Source: CAVQBP01 sp964448105
GTDB lineage: Bacteria > Bacteroidota > Ignavibacteria > Ignavibacteriales > Ignavibacteriaceae
Reading direction: 5' to 3'
DNA length: 22,731 bases
Assembly: GCA_964448105.1 (NCBI GenBank)
Contig: CAYUVK010000084.1
Span: 1 to 22,731, forward strand
This document shows positions 1 to 6,181 of the stretch, piece after piece. Below the pieces are notes generated by a model. The model saw only the letters and a list, made by a program, of their open reading frames with translations, did not search any database and was not told where the DNA came from. Every line of letters starts with the position of its first letter. Within the stretch, counting starts at the first letter, position 1. The translations under genes were made by a program, and so were the position numbers.

Positions 1-40
1 CTACCCTGAATAATAGAGGGATGTGCAAAAAAATAGGTAT

Positions 41-100
41 GGGATTCTTCAGTCGCCCTAAGGGGCTCCCTCTACCTTTGGTAGATAAATCAGAATGACA
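41..100. repeat. Intergenic palindromic repeat
   Basis: The block opens with a GATTCTTCAG word, closes with CAGAATGACA, and contains a perfect small hairpin CTACC-ttt-GGTAG at 72-84. ATTCT (44-48) and AGAAT (92-96) can close the base. Blocks running from GATTCTTC to CAGAATGACA are a familiar kind of dispersed intergenic repeat in environmental Bacteroidota-type genomes. This is the only copy I see in the window, so the call rests on recollection plus the palindrome. Confidence 0.4.
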
Positions 101-117
101 ATATAAGAGAGTATAGA

Positions 118-318
118 ATAAATCCCTCCCTCGCCCTCCCCTTTAGAAATGGGGAGGAACAAGTCGTTCTTATGAGGAATTAACGATACCTATAAAAAGA
201 TAAAACTAACAATAAATTTTCTTATCATGATATTTTTTTAAATAGATAGGATTACAAATGCAAAGACAAAAATGAAAATGAAAGTCCCCTCCCCCGGAGG
301 GGATTTAGGGGTGGGTTA
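118..318. repeat. Copy 1 of CCCACCCC/GGTGGGTTA element (degenerate left end)
   Basis: The right end reads GGTGGGTTA (310-318), as in the complete copy at 5796-6064. The left end is a degenerate CCCTCCCTCGCCC. Internal landmarks shared with the complete copy, in the same order, are GAGGAATTAAC, an A-rich stretch ending in aaaac, TTCTTATCATGATA, CAAAGACA and GAAAGTCCCCTCC. The conserved order makes common ancestry clear. No reading frame of note lies inside. Confidence 0.65.
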
Positions 319-370
319 TACTTCAATATTTATAAACTAATCTGAATTTTATAACTACCAAGACTTTTAG

Positions 371-437
371 TTGGCTGTCAAGGACCACTCAATGGCAGGA
401 TTATCGGGAATAAAAAATCTAAAACGGTATGTCAGTC
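371..437 (-). repeat. Inverted, degenerate copy of double-hairpin repeat
   Basis: The reverse complement of 371-402 aligns to 15119-15150 with about five differences in 32 bases. It shares AATGG/AGTGG, TGGTCC and TGACAGCCAA words. The neighbouring reverse-complement word GTTTTAGATTT corresponds to GATTTTAGATCT at 15103-15114. The two copies lie about 14.7 kb apart in opposite orientations. The hairpins that are perfect at 15097-15150 are degraded here. Confidence 0.55.
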
Positions 438-475
438 CGAGCTTGTTTACCTACCTTCAGGTAGGTCTAGGACTG
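433..475. repeat. Nested hairpin
   Basis: Outer arms CAGTCC (433-438) and GGACTG (470-475) enclose a perfect inner hairpin CCTACC-ttca-GGTAGG (450-465). It lies directly beside the double-hairpin repeat. No T-run follows, so I do not call it a terminator. It is probably another dispersed repeat fragment. Confidence 0.45.
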
Positions 476-498
476 GGGGTTATATTAAAAGTGCCAAC

Positions 499-612
499 CT
501 TTTTGGGATAAGTAAGACCCACCCCTCGCCCCTCAAAGGAGGGGAAAATGTGTTTCTTTGAGAAGTTAACGATACATTGAAAAGATAAAACAAATTTAGA
601 TCTTCTTATCAA
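499..612. repeat. Truncated copy 2 of the CCCACCCC element
   Basis: The lead-in CTTTTTGGGATAAGTAAGA before CCCACCCCTCGCCCC is shared with the copy at 14967-15095. The downstream AATGTG, GAGAAGTTAACGATA, AAAAGATAAAACAA and TCTTATCA words match the left half of the complete copy. The right half, with its GGTGGGTTA end, is missing, and a CTTAGTG-word arm follows within 10 bases. Confidence 0.6.
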
Positions 613-620
613 CTTAATGG

Positions 621-651
621 TTCTTTGTGTTCTTAGTGCCTAAGTGGTAAA
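621..651. repeat. CTTAGTG-word arm (right-end type), solitary
   Basis: The sequence carries CTTAGTGCC and TAAGTGGTAAA, the right-hand terminal pattern of the CACTAAG family. No left-end partner lies upstream inside the window. It ends 6 bases before the radA stop codon, so the 3' end of the radA transcript runs into it. Confidence 0.6.
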
Positions 652-657
652 GCAGGG

Positions 658-2001
658 TTACGGCAGAAGGAGATCGAGAACTTCGGTAAGGCTTTCAACC
701 GCTTGAATATTTATTGAGCTGTTATCAATCCTTTTATAATTATTTGCCGGCAGAATAATTTTTGTAAAACCTAATTTTTTTGCTTCCTGGATCCTCTTTT
801 CAATATTGCCGATGCTTCTTATTTCCCCTCCCAGACCAACTTCTCCCATTACAAGGATTTTGTTATCAATTATTTTATCCTGCAGGCTTGAGGCTATGCT
901 GCAGCAGACGGCAAGATCGACTGCAGGTTCATTAATTTTCACTCCCCCCGCCATATTAACAAAAACATTATTTGCAGAGACTCTTAAACCTGCTCTCTTT
1001 TCCAGTACAGCCAAAAGTATCGATAGCCTTCTTTGATCGAAGCCGGTGGAGACTCTTTGAGGGTAGCCGTAATTTGACGGGGTAACCAGTGCCTGAACTT
1101 CCAGTAAGATAGGCCGTGTCCCTTCCATGCTGGATGTGATTACGGAGCCGGGTATTCCGTTCTTTCTCTGGCTTATAAACAGCTCGCTTGGGTTCTTAAC
1201 TTCTGCCAGGCCGTTTTCCGTCATTTCGAAAATCCCTATTTCGTTGGTATTGCCGAACCTGTTCTTCTGTGCACGCAGTATCCTAAATGTGTGGTTGCTT
1301 TCCCCTTCAAACTGAAGTACGGTATCAACAATATGCTCCAAAATTTTCGGGCCGGCGATCATACCTTCCTTTGTTACATGTCCTATAATAATTACCGAAA
1401 AGTGTTTCTTCTTTGCTTCTTCCATTAATAAAGAAGTGCATTCGCGTATTTGTGTGATTGTGCCTGGGGAATTATCAAGTTCGCTGCGGTAGACTGTCTG
1501 GATTGAATCAATAACTATAACTTCAGGGGATAAATTAATTACTGCAGTTAAGATGATATTTAAGTCTGTCTCAGCCAGGATATAAAAATTATCGGAATTA
1601 ATTTTTAATCTTGTTGACCTGATTTTTATCTGCTTTGCAGATTCTTCACCGGTTACATAAAGGACTTTCTGCTTTATTCCCGCAGCAGCCTGCATTGCTA
1701 AAGTGGATTTGCCAATCCCGGGATCACCGCCTAACAGAACTACAGAGCCGGGCATTAAGCCTCCCCCAAGCACCCTGTCGAATTCGTTAATGCCGGACTT
1801 TATTCTTTCGTCTTCGTCTGCGGAGATCTCCGTGATTTTATTTAAGGTGATATTTCCCTTGAATGTTTTCGGCTTTCTTTTTTTCTCTTCGACTATTTCC
1901 TCGGTGAAAGTATTCCAGTTTTCACATTCCGGGCATTTGCCCAGCCATCGGAGAGATTCGTAGCCGCAGTTTGTGCAAACGTATTTTAAGCGTGTTTTCA
2001 T
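658..2001 (-). CDS. radA: DNA repair protein RadA
   Basis: RadA is a RecA-like ATPase that promotes branch migration during homologous recombination and repair of stalled forks. The 447 residues match the usual family length (about 450-460). An N-terminal four-cysteine zinc finger is visible (C9/C12 and C23/C26). It is followed by the Walker A motif GGDPGIGKST at 91-100, Walker B VIVIDSIQT at 161-169, and the RadA-specific KNRFG motif at 256-260. The C-terminal third (about 290-447) is the Lon-protease-like domain with EPAVDLAVCCSIASS. The ATG at 1999-2001 places the zinc finger at the expected distance from the start. The gene is transcribed after alaS and the GxxExxY gene on the same strand, so it may be co-transcribed with them, but repeats fill the spacers. 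Identification is firm. Confidence 0.97.
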   Translation of the reverse strand: MKTRLKYVCTNCGYESLRWLGKCPECENWNTFTEEIVEEKKRKPKTFKGNITLNKITEISADEDERIKSGINEFDRVLGGGLMPGSVVLLGGDPGIGKSTLAMQAAAGIKQKVLYVTGEESAKQIKIRSTRLKINSDNFYILAETDLNIILTAVINLSPEVIVIDSIQTVYRSELDNSPGTITQIRECTSLLMEEAKKKHFSVIIIGHVTKEGMIAGPKILEHIVDTVLQFEGESNHTFRILRAQKNRFGNTNEIGIFEMTENGLAEVKNPSELFISQRKNGIPGSVITSSMEGTRPILLEVQALVTPSNYGYPQRVSTGFDQRRLSILLAVLEKRAGLRVSANNVFVNMAGGVKINEPAVDLAVCCSIASSLQDKIIDNKILVMGEVGLGGEIRSIGNIEKRIQEAKKLGFTKIILPANNYKRIDNSSINIQAVESLTEVLDLLLP

Positions 2002-2024
2002 AAAAGAGCTTTACTAAGATTTAT

Positions 2025-2581
2025 TTTACCACTAAGGCACTAAGAACACTAAGGTGCACTAAGATCATTCTACAGGAAGCTTAGCGAATTCTTCAGTTAC
2101 TAACGGTACTAAGCTTTGAGTTATATTTTCAGTATTAAAGTTTATCAATAATCCTTTAGGCTTTCCGGTCAATTTCAAATAAGATAATAATTGTGCTGTA
2201 TAAACAGGAATTAATATTTCAACAGCTTTTAACTCAACTATGATTAAATCTTCCACAAGCAAATCCAAAACCAAGTTAGTTCCTAAATCTTTATTTTTAT
2301 ATTTTATCGGAACCGGTACTTGCCTAAGAACTTTTAGTCCATTTGATCTTAGTTCCTCCACCGTACAAATTTCGTAAACCGATTCCAATAAACCCGGACT
2401 CAACTGCTTGTGCACTTCTATTGCACAACCTACAATATCATATGAAAGCTGGTTTACAAATTTTTGCGTTAACATTCCCTCTTAGTGTTTTTTAGTGCAC
2501 TTAGTGTCTTAAATTGCATAACCTATCTGAGTTAAAATTCCTCTTAGTGTTTTTTAGTGTACTGAGTGTCTTAGTGGTAAA
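2025..2581. mobile_element. CACTAAG-family element carrying a GxxExxY nuclease gene
   Basis: This 557-bp unit begins TTTACCACTAAG (2025-2036) and ends CTTAGTGGTAAA (2570-2581), a perfect 12-bp terminal inverted repeat. The left arm (to about 2066) is four spaced CACTAAG words. The right side has two arms of CTTAGTG words (2480-2513 and 2541-2581). The GxxExxY gene fills the interior: its stop codon overlaps the last bases of the left arm and its ATG lies five bases from the first right arm. The outer right end directly abuts the alaS stop codon. Small gene-less relatives with the same ends occur at 8704-8825, 9892-10014 and 5249-5626. No target-site duplication is evident. That the unit is mobile is inferred from the architecture and multiple copies. 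Confidence 0.6.
2065..2475 (-). CDS. GxxExxY protein, PD-(D/E)XK nuclease-like
   Basis: The 136 residues match the typical size of the GxxExxY family (PDDEXK_3 in Pfam), small predicted nucleases of unproven function. The defining motif GLLESVY is at 28-34. The PD-(D/E)XK core follows: E31 on the first helix, D71 in VLDLLVED, E81-L82-K83 in IIVELKA, and Q95-L-L-S-Y downstream. All predicted metal-binding and catalytic positions are therefore present, so an active nuclease is plausible. No membrane segment or signal peptide is seen. The gene is enclosed by CACTAAG-word arms. The purine-rich AGAGGGA of the arm lies immediately before the ATG, too close to be a normal Shine-Dalgarno site. It sits between alaS and radA on the same strand. 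Its function is not known; a role in maintaining or moving the surrounding repeat is my inference. Confidence 0.9.
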   Translation of the reverse strand: MLTQKFVNQLSYDIVGCAIEVHKQLSPGLLESVYEICTVEELRSNGLKVLRQVPVPIKYKNKDLGTNLVLDLLVEDLIIVELKAVEILIPVYTAQLLSYLKLTGKPKGLLINFNTENITQSLVPLVTEEFAKLPVE

Positions 2582-5167
2582 CTAAAGTAGTCTGGAAATT
2601 ACTTCTTCGACACTTTCAAGAGCTTGAGGTATTTTAGAGACATCTTTTCCACCTGCCGTAGCAAGATGGGGTCTTCCGCCCCCGCCCCCGCCTACTATTT
2701 TAGCAAGCTCGCCCACTATTTCCCCAGCACTTAATTTTTTCTCTTTAATCAGATCGTCGGTTACTATACAGACAATTGCAGCTTTACTATCAATCGTTGA
2801 CATTAAAACTCCGACAGCACCTTTGGTTTTATTCCTTAATTCATCTCCGAAAGATTTCAGCTCATCCATATTTTCCGCATTAAGCTCTGCTTTGTAGATC
2901 TTTATTCCATTTAGATCTATTGGCTTGGAAAGGACGGAATCCAGCTGTCCAAGCTTACTCTGCAGCTTTAATTCCGACATTTCTTTTTCAAGCTTTTTCT
3001 TCTCATCAATTAACTCTGCGATTTTCTCTTCCGATTTTTTAAGATGAATTATTTGAGAATCGATATAATTTTCAACACCCAGCCCTGTAACCGCTTCAAT
3101 TCTGCGTACGCCGCTTGAGATGGAAGATTCACTTATAATTTTAAATAAGCCAATCTCGGAAGAATTTTTAACATGCGTACCGCCGCAGAACTCCTTGCTG
3201 AAATCACTGAACTGCACAACATTTACCCTGTCGCCGTACTTATCGCCGAAGAACATTAACGCTCCCATTTTCTTGGCTTCATCGAAGGGGATATTCCTAT
3301 GATGCTGGAGAGGGATATTTTCCCTCAGCTTTTCATTTACAATTGCTTCGATTTCTTTAACTTCACTGTCGCTTAACTTTGAATAATGAGTAAAATCAAA
3401 ACGGAGTCTATCCGGTCCGACGTAAGAACCAGCCTGGTGAACGTGCGTCCCCAGAACTTTTCTTAGAGCTGCATGCATAAGATGAGTAGCAGTATGGTTT
3501 CTCATTATATCCCATCTTCTTTTTTCATCTACATTTGCTATTACTTCTTCCCCCGGCCGAATGATTTTTTGATTTTCATTTTCCAGGACGTGAATTGTCT
3601 TATTATCAATTTTTGCTACATCAAGAACATTCAGGGGAGTAGATTCGATAATGATATTCCCGAGATCGTCTATCTGCCCGCCAGCTTCAACATAGAAAGG
3701 GGTTTTATCAAGAATAATTAAATCATTGCCGTTCTCTTTCTTATGCCCGATGATTTTTGATTTTGATTTTAATTCATCGTAGCCGGTGAAAGTTGATTTT
3801 TCAGCTTCCGCTAAATTGAAATCTTTCAGATCATTAACGGAAATATTAACGGAAGCAAACTTATCTTTTGAAGCTTCTCTAGCCCGCTCTCTTTGCATTT
3901 CCATTAACTCATTAAAACCGGTTTCGTCTATTTCAAAACCTTTTTCTTTTGCCATAACATTTGTTAAATCAGCCGGGAATCCGTATGTATCATATAATTT
4001 AAAAACTTCTTCTCCCGGAATAGTCTTTACTCCATCTCCGGTTAATCCTTTTATTAATTCATCAAAAAGCTCAATGCCTCTATCGAGAGTTGTATTAAAG
4101 CTTTCTTCTTCACCTTTAATAACTTTTTCAATATAATTCTGTTTTTGTTTTATTTCCGGGAAGATATCTGCCATTGTCGAAGCCAGAACTTCAACCAATT
4201 TATAAAGAAAAGGTTCATTCAGATTTAGCTTCCTGCCGTGGCGTGCAGCCCTTCTTAAAATTCTTCTCAGCACATAACCGCGCCCTTCATTTCCAGGAAC
4301 CGCACCGTCTGCAATTGCAAATGTTAAAGCCCTGATATGATCTGCAATAACCCGTATTGAGATTTTATCTATTTCTTTCTCATATTTAATCCCGGAGAGT
4401 CCGGCTGCTGCATCAATTAATGGAGTAAAAACATCGGTATCATAATTTGAATTTTTTCCCTGGAGAATTGCGCAAACCCTTTCGAATCCCATACCCGTAT
4501 CAATATGCTTTGCAGGGAGTTCATGCAGCTTTCCGTTTTCATCTTTATTATATTGAATGAATACGAGGTTCCATATTTCAATGCATTCCGGCAAACCTGC
4601 ATTTACATATTTAGGATTATCAAAGTCATCACTTAAATTTATATGAATTTCGGAGCAGGGGCCGCAGGGGCCGGTTTCACCCATTTCCCAGAAGTTATCT
4701 TTCTCATCGAATCTTAAAATGTGTTTCGGGTCTATATCCGTTTTATTTTTCCATAGTTCATAAGCTTCATCATCTTCCCGGTAAACGGTTGCCCATAATC
4801 TTTCTTCCGGAAGTTTCCAAATATCCGTTAAAAGTTCCCATCCCCAGACAATGGCTTCTTCCTTATAATAATCTCCAAACGACCAGTTGCCTAGCATTTC
4901 AAAAAAAGTATGATGATAAGTATCGTAACCGACTTCTTCGAGATCGTTATGCTTGCCGCTGACACGGATGCATTTTTGGGTATCGGCTGCGCGTGAATAA
5001 TCTCTTTTCCCTTTTCCGAGGAAAACATCCTTAAATTGATTCATCCCGGCGTTAGTAAAAAGTAGAGTCGGGTCGTCAAAAGGAACCACGGGTGCACTTG
5101 GAACTATTCTATGCTGCTTACTTTTGAAAAAATCTAAAAATTGTTGCCTTATTTCGTTAGAAGTCAT
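2582..5167 (-). CDS. alaS: Alanine--tRNA ligase
   Basis: This is the cytoplasmic class II synthetase that charges tRNA-Ala. At 861 residues it is about the normal length (roughly 870). The N-terminal catalytic domain shows TNAGMNQFKDVFLG (38-51), HTFFEMLGNWSFGDYY (86-101), TGPCGPCSEI (165-174) and the motif-3 stretch GNEGRGYVLRRILRRAARH (292-310). The editing domain has the zinc ligands H558/H562 (HTATH) and C661/H665 (CGGTH). A coiled coil occupies about 707-740. The C-Ala domain carries the glycine-rich GGGGGGRPHLATAGG at 826-840. The ATG at 5165-5167 gives a standard N-terminus. The stop codon touches the right end of the GxxExxY element, so the original 3' flank and any terminator have been replaced or displaced. 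Identification is firm. Confidence 0.98.
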   Translation of the reverse strand: MTSNEIRQQFLDFFKSKQHRIVPSAPVVPFDDPTLLFTNAGMNQFKDVFLGKGKRDYSRAADTQKCIRVSGKHNDLEEVGYDTYHHTFFEMLGNWSFGDYYKEEAIVWGWELLTDIWKLPEERLWATVYREDDEAYELWKNKTDIDPKHILRFDEKDNFWEMGETGPCGPCSEIHINLSDDFDNPKYVNAGLPECIEIWNLVFIQYNKDENGKLHELPAKHIDTGMGFERVCAILQGKNSNYDTDVFTPLIDAAAGLSGIKYEKEIDKISIRVIADHIRALTFAIADGAVPGNEGRGYVLRRILRRAARHGRKLNLNEPFLYKLVEVLASTMADIFPEIKQKQNYIEKVIKGEEESFNTTLDRGIELFDELIKGLTGDGVKTIPGEEVFKLYDTYGFPADLTNVMAKEKGFEIDETGFNELMEMQRERAREASKDKFASVNISVNDLKDFNLAEAEKSTFTGYDELKSKSKIIGHKKENGNDLIILDKTPFYVEAGGQIDDLGNIIIESTPLNVLDVAKIDNKTIHVLENENQKIIRPGEEVIANVDEKRRWDIMRNHTATHLMHAALRKVLGTHVHQAGSYVGPDRLRFDFTHYSKLSDSEVKEIEAIVNEKLRENIPLQHHRNIPFDEAKKMGALMFFGDKYGDRVNVVQFSDFSKEFCGGTHVKNSSEIGLFKIISESSISSGVRRIEAVTGLGVENYIDSQIIHLKKSEEKIAELIDEKKKLEKEMSELKLQSKLGQLDSVLSKPIDLNGIKIYKAELNAENMDELKSFGDELRNKTKGAVGVLMSTIDSKAAIVCIVTDDLIKEKKLSAGEIVGELAKIVGGGGGGRPHLATAGGKDVSKIPQALESVEEVISRLL

Positions 5168-5302
5168 ATTTATTTCGGTATAGTTTAAGAATATCCTGTA
5201 AAGATAATAAAATAAGGAATAAACTGCCGCCGTAAAATCTGAGAATTATTTACCACTAAGGCACTAAGGACACTAAGAATCACTGAGTTTATTCCCCTAT
5301 TT

Positions 5303-5354
5303 GCTAACCTTTAAGGTTAAAATATCGTAAAAATGAGTGCTAATCTTGAAGGTT
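5303..5354. repeat. AACCTT palindromic repeat, copy 1
   Basis: A perfect 15-base palindrome TAACCTTTAAGGTTA (5305-5319) is followed about 20 bases later by TAATCTTGAAGGTT. The same arrangement, palindrome, A-rich linker with GTAAAA, then TTAACCTTGAA, recurs at 5527-5575 and 22429-22476. Confidence 0.6.
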
Positions 5355-5526
5355 CTCTTCTGAGTTTATTCATTATGGATGAAAAAAGGGCTCCGGAAAG
5401 GTTGTATAAAGAAGGAAAAATTAGATAGAGCCCAATTTCATTTATTGTTTTTAATAAAATAAGGTAATAAGGTTCAAGTATTTCTTCTGTTATTGTTTAC
5501 TAAGGTTATATAATAGAATAAGGTTT

Positions 5527-5575
5527 GTTAGCCTTCAAGGTTAAAATGTAGTAAAATGGGTGTTAACCTTGAATG
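5527..5575. repeat. AACCTT palindromic repeat, copy 2
   Basis: It reads GTTAGCCTTCAAGGTTAAAA, then GTAGTAAAATGGGTG, then TTAACCTTGAATGTT. It parallels copy 1 base for base over much of its length, in the same orientation, inside the same CACTAAG element. Confidence 0.6.
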
Positions 5576-5636
5576 TTTTCTTCCTTCTTAGTGAAACTTT
5601 GTGGTCTAAGTGACTTAGTGGTTAAAAAACCAAAGA

Positions 5637-5675
5637 TTTACCACTAAGACACTAAGGGTACTAAGAATCACTAAG
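5637..5675. repeat. CACTAAG-word left arm
   Basis: It opens TTTACCACTAAGACACTAAG and continues with CTAAGAATCACTAAG. It lies 10 bases after the right end of the preceding element, so the two arms form a head-on inverted junction. The nearest downstream right-type arm is at 8653-8691, beyond the SpoIIE-type gene. Confidence 0.6.
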
Positions 5676-5682
5676 CTTGTTT

Positions 5683-5795
5683 AGGGGCAGGTCCTCCAAA
5701 GAAGAGAACAAGGTGCTCATTTGAAGAATTAACATTATGTTAGAAAGATAAGACAAAGTATAAGTTTTTTTATCATGATACTGTATTATTAATAA
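5683..5795. repeat. Partial copy 3 of the CCCACCCC element
   Basis: It starts inside the element at GGGGCAGGTCCTCC and contains AAGGTGCTCATTTGAAGAATTAACATT, AAAGATAAGAC and TTATCATGATACTGTATT, all matching the complete copy that follows immediately. Both outer ends are missing. It looks like a fragment left when neighbouring repeats inserted. Confidence 0.55.
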
Positions 5796-6064
5796 TAACC
5801 CACCCCTCGCCCCCCTGGGGCTAAAACTTGCTTAGAGGCAGGCCCTCCGGAGGGGACAATGTGCTCATTTGAGGAATTAACATTTCCTTTAAAAATATAA
5901 AACAAGAAATAAATTCTCTTATCATGATAGTGTATTTTTAAGAAGAACGAATTATTAATATAAAGACATGAATGAAAATAAAAGTCCCCTCCTTGCTTGT
6001 CCGCCCAAATAAAATGAAGGCTGAGAGGGGATTAGGCCTGTCCGCCTCTGGCGGAGGTGGGTTA
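5796..6064. mobile_element. Complete 269-bp CCCACCCC element with perfect 9-bp terminal inverted repeats
   Basis: TAACCCACC (5796-5804) is the exact reverse complement of GGTGGGTTA (6056-6064). The subterminal regions are GC-rich and palindromic (CCCCCTGGGG near the left, CCGCCTCTGGCGG near the right) and the centre is AT-rich. There is no significant reading frame. This is MITE-like architecture. Related copies are at 118-318, 499-612, 5683-5795 and 14967-15095. No protein in the window can be linked to it. Confidence 0.6.
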
Positions 6065-6181
6065 ATTTGTTGGTGCTATCAATGCTATTCCTTTTGTCCT
6101 TTCTACTTTTTAATTTTAACAAGCTAATTTTATATATTATTTATCCGGCTGCCCGGCAGAAAAACATAAACGGGAATTAAA

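Larger units (their letters stand above)
1..657. other. Repeat-rich intergenic region downstream of radA
   Basis: No convincing gene is present. The stretch is a patchwork of palindromic repeats, each listed separately: a hairpin-like block at 41-100, a 201-bp degenerate copy of the CCCACCCC...GGTGGGTTA element at 118-318, an inverted copy of a double-hairpin repeat at 371-437, a hairpin at 433-475, a truncated second copy of the CCCACCCC element at 499-612, and a CTTAGTG-word arm at 621-651 just before the radA stop codon. Confidence 0.7.
5249..5626. mobile_element. CACTAAG-family element, 378 bp, no GxxExxY gene
   Basis: It begins TTTACCACTAAG with a CACTAAG-word arm (to about 5287) and ends with a CTTAGTG-word arm (5586-5626) closing in CTTAGTGGTTAAA, a one-base-imperfect inverted terminus. 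The interior shares TTATATAATAGAATAAGGTTT with the short copy at 8704-8825. Two AACCTT-type palindromes lie just inside the arms. It looks like a non-autonomous member of the family that encloses the GxxExxY gene at 2025-2581. Confidence 0.55.
5168..6181. other. 1-kb intergenic region filled with repeats
   Basis: The divergent spacer between alaS and the SpoIIE-type gene contains, in order: a 378-bp CACTAAG element (5249-5626) with two AACCTT palindromes inside, a CACTAAG left arm (5637-5675), a partial (5683-5795) and a complete (5796-6064) copy of the CCCACCCC element, and about 115 bases of AT-rich leader before the ATG at 6182. A 31-codon reading frame at 5333-5428 lies inside the first element; I do not support it as a gene. 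No promoter could be fixed with confidence. Confidence 0.7.

Noticed and set aside
433..475. Rho-independent terminator
   Set aside because: The hairpin is good but is followed by GGGGTTATATT and not a T-run, and no gene ends just before it on either strand within a suitable distance.
2025..2581. CRISPR-like array
   Set aside because: CACTAAG words are only 6-7 bases, spaced irregularly by a few bases, and inverted between arms; there are no spacers of constant length and no cas genes.
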